Below are positions 6,080-11,390 of a stretch of 11,390 nt of DNA, piece after piece. This stretch comes from Flavobacteriales bacterium. GTDB lineage: Bacteria; Bacteroidota; Bacteroidia; Flavobacteriales_D; CANHHI01. Each line of letters opens with the position of its first letter. The stretch's first letter is position 1. The notes beneath the pieces were generated by a model. The model was not told where the DNA came from, made no database searches, and was given only the letters and a program-made list of their open reading frames with translations. The position numbers were made by a program, and so were the translations under genes. The stretch spans positions 1 to 11,390 of the forward strand of contig CANHHI010000039.1 in the NCBI GenBank assembly GCA_947460225.1, read 5' to 3'.

Positions 6080-6176
6080 CACAAAATTCATTTTTCTGAA
6101 AATATTTTTTTTCTGTTCCCTACATGAACCCTTAATCCTTTATTATCAGACATGATTAAAAATTTCAGTACTTTGT

Positions 6177-6209
6177 TTTGCATAGTAATATAAAAAATTA
6201 TTATCTTTG
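6177..6209 (+). promoter_or_regulatory. Promoter of the padR-pspC unit
   Basis: TTTG at 6177-6180 and TATCTTTG at 6202-6209 are separated by 21 bp, fitting the Bacteroidota TTTG/TAnnTTTG promoter with a slightly long spacer. The padR ATG follows 14 bp after the -7 box. PadR regulators often repress their own unit, but no clear ATGT/ACAT operator was seen. Confidence 0.65.
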
Positions 6210-6223
6210 TCCAAAAATCCAAT

Positions 6224-6553
6224 ATGAAACCCACCGAGAACTTGCAAGCGCAAATGCGCAAAGGCTTATTAGAACTTTGTTTGTTGTCTATTTTACGCCA
6301 CCAAGATGCCTATTCTGCGGACTTGATAGATAAATTAAAAACGAGCAATATGCTGGTGGTGGAGGGCACTTTGTACCCTTTGCTGACCCGCATGAAAAAC
6401 GAGGGTTTGCTCAGCTACGAATGGCAAGAATCCATGCAGGGACCGCCTAGAAAATACTACAAAATAACCACCCAAGGCGAAATATTTTGGCAAGAGCTCT
6501 CTCGGGCGTGGAAGGAATTGGAAACAACGGTAAATAGTTTATTGGCTTTATAA
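6224..6553 (+). CDS. PadR-family transcriptional regulator
   Basis: PadR proteins are small dimeric winged-helix repressors. The 109-residue product starts with a helix and KGLLELCLLSILRHQDAYSADLIDKL (residues about 13-38), the typical PadR recognition region. VVEGTLYPLLTRMKNEGLLSYEW follows (about 44-66), then the wing GPPRKYYKITTQGE (about 73-86) and a C-terminal dimerisation helix. This is the short PadR-s1 form. It is followed 12 bp later by a PspC-domain gene, the pairing commonly seen in Bacteroidota and Firmicutes, so it probably controls the pair and responds to envelope stress or a small ligand. The ligand cannot be read from the sequence. Confidence 0.93.
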   Translation: MKPTENLQAQMRKGLLELCLLSILRHQDAYSADLIDKLKTSNMLVVEGTLYPLLTRMKNEGLLSYEWQESMQGPPRKYYKITTQGEIFWQELSRAWKELETTVNSLLAL

Positions 6554-6565
6554 AATTTAGAAAAC

Positions 6566-7522
6566 ATGAGAACAACCATTAGCATTCATTTGGCAGGCAA
6601 TGTTTTTCACATAGAGGAAGAAGCCTGCGAAACCTTAAAATCTTACCTTGCGGCGGTAAAAATGCGCTTGCCCGAAGCCGAGCGAGAGGAAATCATTCAA
6701 GACGTGGAAAGTCGCTTGGCGGAATTGCTTATATCCAAGCGTCAAAGCGTGATTAGCGTGGAAAATTTGCAAGAACTGATGCAAATTTTAGGCAAACCCG
6801 AAGATTTTGGCGCAAATCCGCAGGATTTTTCAGAGGCAAAGACCAACACCGAACCTACTCAAAAAGTCAATATGGGCGGTTTAAGGCGTCTGCGTTATGA
6901 TAAAAAATTGGCAGGTGTGGCGAGTGGCTTGGCATTGCACTTTGGATTGCAGGTGTTTTTGTTGCGGATATTGTTTTTCATTACGGCTTTTTTTTATGGC
7001 TCGGGTTTTTGGGTGTATTTGGTTTTATGGATTTTTATACCCAAAACCAAAAGCCTTGCCGAAGAAATGGCATTGCAACAGGAGCAAAAACATAAAATGC
7101 ACCATGAATTTTCGCCAGAACACACCAACATCACGCCTGTCAAAATAACTTGGGCACGTTTGTTGATAGGCGGTTTATTGCTTTTGCTTGGTTTTTCCTC
7201 CATGACGGGTCTGTTTTTTATGGTAGAAACTCAACACACGGGGCAAATCTTAGTCAGCAATATTGCCCTCAAAAGCAATTGTGTAATTCCTGGTCTATCT
7301 AATATTTCATTTTTATTGGCATATATGGGAAAAATAATCGGAGCTATTCCTGTTTTTGTGATGATTTTATGCGGATTGCATGTATTGGGAATTAAAGAGT
7401 CTATTACAAAAAGCTACATGCGTTACGCCTTGTTTTTGTTTTTGGGCTTAATCCTGTGCATGATTGCCATGGTAGCTTATGTGGCAATTTTTGGTTTTTA
7501 TTGTATAAAAATAAATGGCTAA
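6566..7522 (+). CDS. PspC-domain membrane protein
   Basis: PspC domains belong to phage-shock-type envelope stress systems. This 318-residue protein has the N-terminal module usual for Bacteroidota PspC proteins (residues 1-80: VFHIEEEACETLKSYL, EEIIQDVESRLAELL, ISVENLQELMQILGKPEDF). The PspC domain follows at about 105-157 (RRLRYDKKLAGVASGLALHFG, then a helix ending WVYLVLWIFIP). Three further hydrophobic regions lie near 196-219, 243-272 and 284-312. Compared with the common RLYRDPD start, the domain's first turn is shortened to RLRYDKK. A histidine- and glutamate-rich stretch (about 170-187) links the PspC domain to the later helices. It is cotranscribed with padR (12-bp gap). Its exact stress input is unknown. 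Confidence 0.88.
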   Translation: MRTTISIHLAGNVFHIEEEACETLKSYLAAVKMRLPEAEREEIIQDVESRLAELLISKRQSVISVENLQELMQILGKPEDFGANPQDFSEAKTNTEPTQKVNMGGLRRLRYDKKLAGVASGLALHFGLQVFLLRILFFITAFFYGSGFWVYLVLWIFIPKTKSLAEEMALQQEQKHKMHHEFSPEHTNITPVKITWARLLIGGLLLLLGFSSMTGLFFMVETQHTGQILVSNIALKSNCVIPGLSNISFLLAYMGKIIGAIPVFVMILCGLHVLGIKESITKSYMRYALFLFLGLILCMIAMVAYVAIFGFYCIKING

Positions 7523-7548
7523 ACGATATGAGATTTAGAAATAATCTT

Positions 7549-7556
7549 TATCTTTG
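7549..7556 (+). promoter_or_regulatory. -7 box TATCTTTG of the lipoprotein thioredoxin gene
   Basis: TATCTTTG matches TAnnTTTG exactly and lies 27 bp upstream of the ATG at 7584, after the pspC stop at 7522. No clear TTTG -33 element is present. It suggests a new transcription unit that may extend through the long GAPDH gene, since no terminator is visible between them. Confidence 0.6.
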
Positions 7557-7583
7557 TGCAGAGTTTTTTACGCTTGAACTATT

Positions 7584-9041
7584 ATGAGAAAAAAATTATT
7601 ATTTACCTTAGCTGGGGCGGCATTTTTGGCGTCTTGCTCTGGCGGTAAGGTGGTGGTGAAGGGAACTTTTGCCCACCAAAATCCGGGAGACACCGTGTTT
7701 ATTTCCCCTGAAATTGTGGCAGTGCCTTTGCAGAAATTTTATCCGCAACACGCTATTTTGGACAGCAATCGCTCGTTTGAAATTACGCTCAAAACAGATG
7801 GAAAGCCCTTTATGGGAAACATTTTCAATGGCATTTTGTTTTGGTCTAGTGGCAAAGACACAGTTTCAGTGAATGTAATCAACAACGGTGCTGGTTATGA
7901 CTTGCAATACGCAGGCAAGGATTCTACGGCAAACCAATTTTTGAAAGGTTTGATGTACAGCCCAAAAATGTATGAGCTGATGGGCAAGTATTTTTCTAAC
8001 CCAGATGGCAGACCAACGTACAGCGAAAGTGTTTTGGCACAGGTGGATTCTTTGTACAGCACAGAGGCTGAAACTTTGCAAACTTTGGGTTTAGATGATT
8101 TGGGCAAAAAAGTATTTGCGCACATTTTGGAGCAAACCAAAAATCAAATGAAATTGGTGTATTTGGTAAACTTAACCCAAGAAGATTTTGATCGTTTGCC
8201 AGAAGCACAAAGAAATGTCTTGAAAAATTTAGACTTGTCTAGTGACTTAAACATGTACTTCCCAAATTACACAACTTGCGTGGTGTTGAAAACCAATCAG
8301 GACAAAATTCGTGCCAGAGAAAATGACTTGCACACTTATGCAGAGTTGAAAGAGATGCTAAAAGGCGAAAAAATCCCTGCAAAATTGCAAGACAGATTTT
8401 TCACTTACCTAGCGGCGATGAATGTGTTTAGTTTCCCTTATGCGCGTCCTGATCAAAAAGACACCTATAAAGCAAATGTGGAAAGTATCATCAAAGACTT
8501 AAAAGACAAAGAGGCTAAAAAAGTTTTGGAAACGCTTTGGACAGATACCCAAAAGCAAATGAACCAAAACCAAGAACCTTTGGAAATACAGCAAGACCAA
8601 AACCAAGAGCCGACAGAAATTGAAGGGCAAGGTTTTAACTTTAACAGCGAAGACTCACAGGGAAACCTGGTGAGTCTTTCCTCTTTTAGGGGCAAAGTGG
8701 TGTATATTGACTTTTGGGCAACTTGGTGCGCTCCTTGTTTGGCAGAAATACCCGCACTCAAAAAACTACAAGCTACCTATGAAGGAAAAGATGTAGTGTT
8801 TGTGAGTGCTTCCATTGACAGTGAAAAAGACAAAGCTAAATGGAAAAAGATGGTACAAGACAAACAATTATCAGGCGTACAAGTGTTCATTGGCATTGAG
8901 GCACCTATTTTAAATGAGTACAAAATAAACAGCATTCCTAAATTTTTTGTGATAGACAAAGCAGGAAATGTAATCAATACCAATGCGCCCAGACCGTCTC
9001 AAACCGCAGACATTCAAAAACTTATCAACAGCTTGCTATAA
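7584..9041 (+). CDS. Lipoprotein TlpA/thioredoxin-like disulfide reductase with DUF4369-type N-terminus
   Basis: The 485-residue protein begins with a lipoprotein signal, hydrophobic stretch and lipobox LASC, with Cys18 as the lipidated residue, so it is anchored in the envelope. Residues about 19-130 resemble the beta-rich DUF4369 domain found before thioredoxin domains in Bacteroidota. A long helical region follows (about 130-325). A linker carries two tandem copies of an 11-residue NQNQEPLEIQQ-type unit (327-348). A TlpA/AhpC-type thioredoxin domain closes the protein: the active site WCAPC has Cys382 and Cys385 within FWATWCAPC, and the cis-proline motif SIPKFFVID is present. Such proteins reduce disulfides in the periplasm; the substrate is unknown. 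The ATG at 7584 is followed immediately by a Lys/Arg-rich n-region, which supports it. The long GAPDH starts 30 bp after its stop. Confidence 0.9.
   Translation: MRKKLLFTLAGAAFLASCSGGKVVVKGTFAHQNPGDTVFISPEIVAVPLQKFYPQHAILDSNRSFEITLKTDGKPFMGNIFNGILFWSSGKDTVSVNVINNGAGYDLQYAGKDSTANQFLKGLMYSPKMYELMGKYFSNPDGRPTYSESVLAQVDSLYSTEAETLQTLGLDDLGKKVFAHILEQTKNQMKLVYLVNLTQEDFDRLPEAQRNVLKNLDLSSDLNMYFPNYTTCVVLKTNQDKIRARENDLHTYAELKEMLKGEKIPAKLQDRFFTYLAAMNVFSFPYARPDQKDTYKANVESIIKDLKDKEAKKVLETLWTDTQKQMNQNQEPLEIQQDQNQEPTEIEGQGFNFNSEDSQGNLVSLSSFRGKVVYIDFWATWCAPCLAEIPALKKLQATYEGKDVVFVSASIDSEKDKAKWKKMVQDKQLSGVQVFIGIEAPILNEYKINSIPKFFVIDKAGNVINTNAPRPSQTADIQKLINSLL
8562..8627 (+). repeat. Two tandem 33-bp coding repeats in the thioredoxin linker
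   Basis: Bases 8562-8594 and 8595-8627 encode NQNQEPLEIQQ and DQNQEPTEIEG, an 11-residue unit repeated head to tail. The DNA is similar but not identical (for example CAAGAACCT versus CAAGAGCCG), so the duplication is not very recent. It lengthens a hydrophilic linker before the thioredoxin domain. Confidence 0.7.
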
Positions 9042-9071
9042 AATTGCACACCTTACAAATTCTCCCATTTT

Positions 9072-10511
9072 ATGAATTATCAAAATCAACTGCAAACACG
9101 TATTGGTTTGGAGCGTTCCGCTGTGGAACTTATCCGACTATTGGGGCATTTGCTCTATGAAAAATCCGTAGAATTGGTGCTTTTGCGTCAGCATTTGCTC
9201 AATAAATCTGTATCGGAAGTTTTAAACTTACATGATTACGCCAGTCAATTGGTTGCCCAGCAAATTACGGTAACCCGCAGTGTGGAAATTGCGCAGATTT
9301 TGGTGCAATTGGATTTGGCTCCTGCAAAAATAGACATAGGCAAGCTGGCTTTGCAGTTTTTGGCAGAAAATCCGCAAAATTTGAGTTTGGAAGATTTTGT
9401 TAAAAATCGCTTGGCTAAATTTTTGGATAAAACCAGTTTTAATTTAAAACCCAAAGATGTAATATTATTTGGATTTGGGCGGATTGGTCGCATTTTGGCA
9501 AGAGAATTGGTGCGTCAAGCGGGCAGTGGGCAACAATTGCGTTTGCGTGCCATTGTTACCAGAGAGGTAAATCCTTCGGAACTCGTAAAACGTGCGGCAC
9601 TTTTGCGCAACGATTCTGTGCATGGTAGTTTTAAAGGCTCTGTGGAGGTGGACGAAGCCCATTGTGCGCTCATCATCAACGGACAACCCGTGCTGATGCT
9701 TGCTGCGCCAAAACCAGAGGAAATAGACTATACGGCTTATGGCATACAAAACGCTTTGTTGATTGACAACACAGGTGTTTACAAAGATAAACAAGCATTA
9801 TCTAGGCATTTGGCAGCCAAAGGCGTGAGCAAAGTCATTTTGACTGCGCCTGGTAAAGGTATTCCAAATGTGGTGTATGGCATAAATCACCAACATTTAG
9901 ACTTAGAAAACGACAGTATTTTTTCTGCTGCATCTTGCACCACCAATGCGATTTGTCCGATTCTGCACGTGATGGAAAAGCAATTTGGCATTGCGCAAGG
10001 GCATATAGAAACCGTGCATGCTTACACCAACGACCAAAATTTGCTAGATAACATGCACAGCAAACCCAGACGAGGACGTTCAGCGGCGATAAACATGGTG
10101 ATTACGTCCACAGGAGCGGGAGAGGCGGTAACCCAAGTGATACCAGAACTTGCAGGGAAACTTACGGCAAATTCTGTGCGTGTGCCTACGCCAAATGGTT
10201 CTTTGGCAATCATTAGCTTGACTTTAAAGCAAACCGTGGATTTGCAACAGGTAAATGATGCGGTGCGCAGTGCTTCTTTGGAGGGAGAATTGGTCAATCA
10301 AATTTACTATTCCATAGACCCAGAGTTGGTTTCTAGCGATATTATCGGCAACACACGCTGCTCGGTGTTTGACAGTTGCGCTACTTTAATTAGCGATGAC
10401 AAAAAGAGCGTGGTGCTTTACACTTGGTACGACAACGAATTTGGGTATAGCAAACAAGTGATACGTTTGGCAAAACATGTTGCCAAAGTGCGCAGGTTGT
10501 TGTATTATTAA
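9072..10511 (+). CDS. Long-form glyceraldehyde-3-phosphate dehydrogenase with N-terminal extension
   Basis: The 479-residue product is a GAPDH with about 125 extra N-terminal residues, a helical region without a known domain (LLRQHLLNKSVSEVLNLHDYA and neighbouring helices). The core starts with FGFGRIGR (134-140). Catalytic Cys289 is in the canonical SCTTN, His316 in HAYTNDQ, STGAGEAV is the phosphate site and RVPTPN is present. WYDNEFGYSKQV closes the domain. Where NAD-specific enzymes have Asn-Asp after the second strand, this has Val162-Thr163-Arg164, so NADP binding is plausible; that is inference. I recall proteins of this length and architecture as common in Flavobacteriia. It probably shares the transcript of the upstream thioredoxin gene (30-bp gap) and is followed by an intrinsic terminator. 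Confidence 0.93.
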   Translation: MNYQNQLQTRIGLERSAVELIRLLGHLLYEKSVELVLLRQHLLNKSVSEVLNLHDYASQLVAQQITVTRSVEIAQILVQLDLAPAKIDIGKLALQFLAENPQNLSLEDFVKNRLAKFLDKTSFNLKPKDVILFGFGRIGRILARELVRQAGSGQQLRLRAIVTREVNPSELVKRAALLRNDSVHGSFKGSVEVDEAHCALIINGQPVLMLAAPKPEEIDYTAYGIQNALLIDNTGVYKDKQALSRHLAAKGVSKVILTAPGKGIPNVVYGINHQHLDLENDSIFSAASCTTNAICPILHVMEKQFGIAQGHIETVHAYTNDQNLLDNMHSKPRRGRSAAINMVITSTGAGEAVTQVIPELAGKLTANSVRVPTPNGSLAIISLTLKQTVDLQQVNDAVRSASLEGELVNQIYYSIDPELVSSDIIGNTRCSVFDSCATLISDDKKSVVLYTWYDNEFGYSKQVIRLAKHVAKVRRLLYY

Positions 10512-10530
10512 GATTTTTGAAAATTATGAT

Positions 10531-10560
10531 AAAAGGGCAGTTCATTGCCCTTTTATTTTT
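10531..10560 (+). terminator. Rho-independent terminator after the long GAPDH gene
   Basis: A perfect 9-bp stem (AAAAGGGCA at 10531-10539, TGCCCTTTT at 10546-10554) with loop GTTCAT is followed by ATTTTT. It starts 20 bp after the stop codon and separates the GAPDH unit from pheT. Confidence 0.9.
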
Positions 10561-10580
10561 ATGTATATGTTTAAAAATAC

Positions 10581-10610
10581 TTTGACAAAAGCCATAATTA
10601 TGTATCTTTG
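10581..10610 (+). promoter_or_regulatory. Promoter of pheT
   Basis: TTTG at 10581-10584 and TATCTTTG at 10603-10610 are 18 bp apart, a good match to the Bacteroidota promoter. The ATG follows nine bases later (10620), so the leader would be only a few bases long. Confidence 0.7.
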
Positions 10611-10619
10611 CATGCTGTT

Positions 10620-11390
10620 ATGCGCATCGTATATTCTCAATTAAAAAAACACTTGCCCCTCGTGCTTTCTGCGGAAAAAACGGCGGATATATTAACTTCT
10701 TTGGGCTTAGAAGTTGAAAAAATAGAACACATCGGCAGGACTGCCCAAGATTTGGACAAGGTTGTGGTGGCAAAAGTTATTGCTTGCAATCCGCACCCCA
10801 ATGCTGATAAATTAAAAATCACCGAAATAGACAACGGCAAAGAAATTTTGCAAGTGGTTTGTGGCGCAAGCAACGTGCAGGCTGGGCAAAAAGTCTTTTT
10901 GGCACAAATTGGTGCAAAACTAAAACCCACATCTGGCGAGGCGTTTGCCATTCAAAAAGCCAAAATAAGAGGCACGGAGAGCTTTGGCATGCTTTGTGCC
11001 GAAGACGAACTTGGACTTGGCAATAGCCATGCAGGCATTTGGGTTTTGCCCGAAGATGCGCCTATTGGTAAATCCGCTTTTGATTATTTACAACCCGAAT
11101 CAGACGTCGTTTTTGAAATTGGTTTAACCCCAAACCGTGCAGATGCCATGAGCCATTACGGCGTGGCACGTGATTTGGCAGCTTATTTAGCCATTCACGA
11201 AAACCTAGACACCGCAAAACTTTCAAAACCTATTTTGCCAAATTTATCTTTTGGCTCGGGTGCAAAATCCATAAACGTTAAACAGGCAAACGCTTGTCCG
11301 TATTATAGTGCTGTGCATTTGAAAAATATTCAGGTGCAAGAATCCCCACAATGGCTCAAAAATAAACTCCATGCGCTGGGTATTGGCGCA
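10620..11390 (+). CDS. pheT: Phenylalanyl-tRNA synthetase beta subunit, 5' part
   Basis: PheT pairs with PheS in the cytosolic alpha2beta2 enzyme that charges tRNA-Phe. The first 257 codons are visible and the gene runs off the window; the full protein is usually near 800 residues. The start MRIVYSQLKKHLPLVLSAEK matches the family's N-terminal helix. A tRNA-binding OB-fold covers about residues 40-155 (VVVAKVIACNPHPNADKLKI, VVCGASNV, KIRGTESFGMLCAEDELGL). The characteristic LTPNRADAMSHYGVARDLAA follows, and the B3/B4 editing region begins at about 225 with CPYYSAVHLKNI. pheS is not adjacent upstream; the preceding gene is the long GAPDH, separated by a terminator and a new promoter. Confidence 0.97.
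   Translation, partial: MRIVYSQLKKHLPLVLSAEKTADILTSLGLEVEKIEHIGRTAQDLDKVVVAKVIACNPHPNADKLKITEIDNGKEILQVVCGASNVQAGQKVFLAQIGAKLKPTSGEAFAIQKAKIRGTESFGMLCAEDELGLGNSHAGIWVLPEDAPIGKSAFDYLQPESDVVFEIGLTPNRADAMSHYGVARDLAAYLAIHENLDTAKLSKPILPNLSFGSGAKSINVKQANACPYYSAVHLKNIQVQESPQWLKNKLHALGIGA

Noticed and set aside
5806..6084. 92-residue minus-strand ORF overlapping the small membrane protein
   Set aside because: It is out of frame with the more coherent hydrophobic protein at 5592-5993 and lacks a recognisable domain.
6121..6176. PadR operator upstream of padR
   Set aside because: TTATCAGACATGATTAA is only an imperfect inverted repeat and does not fit an ATGT/ACAT spacing.

Overview
The window looks like chromosomal DNA of a Bacteroidota bacterium, probably close to the Flavobacteriia or Cytophagia, though the class is uncertain. 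Three things point there. Most transcription units start behind a TAnnTTTG -7 box, the Bacteroidota promoter signature, and purine-rich Shine-Dalgarno sites are not evident. The methionyl-tRNA synthetase carries the KISTS form of the KMSKS loop. Several families present are largely confined to the phylum: a PorT-like type IX secretion barrel, a DUF6427-like membrane protein, an extended ~480-residue GAPDH, a PadR/PspC pair and a DUF4369-type lipoprotein thioredoxin. No tRNA, rRNA, CRISPR array or complete mobile element was seen.

Layout. Bases 1-240 hold a degraded tail of a phage-type antirepressor (BRO-N/DinD-like). Bases 276-381 are a cluster of tiny tri-loop hairpins running straight into the promoter of a compact, divergent GAPDH (388-1350, +). 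This gene converges on, and overlaps by 18 bp, a polytopic membrane protein (1333-2277, -). That gene shares a very compact divergent promoter region with a 61-residue membrane protein (2334-2519, +). The stop codon of the small gene abuts the stop of a PorT-like outer-membrane protein (2520-3239, -), which follows metG (3259-5325, -) by 19 bp. Upstream of metG, 5340-5552, is a second and larger hairpin cluster that shares modules with the first, including an identical 31-bp segment containing the -7 box. A small membrane protein of unknown function (5592-5993, -) lies beyond it.

The right half reads on the + strand: padR-pspC (6224-7522), a lipoprotein thioredoxin (7584-9041), the long GAPDH (9072-10511), a strong intrinsic terminator, and the 5' third of pheT (10620 to the window end).

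Genes working together. PadR and the PspC protein form a regulator/envelope-stress pair. The two GAPDHs differ at the residue that selects NAD over NADP, so they may serve opposite directions of glycolysis. MetG and PheT are housekeeping aminoacyl-tRNA synthetases. The PorT-like barrel would belong to type IX secretion and gliding.

The least conventional content is the hairpin mosaic. Two intergenic arrays are built from 5-7 bp stems with mostly three-base loops, joined by TTAAAA-type linkers. Several stems show paired substitutions between the arrays, and in both arrays one end of the mosaic supplies the downstream gene's promoter.
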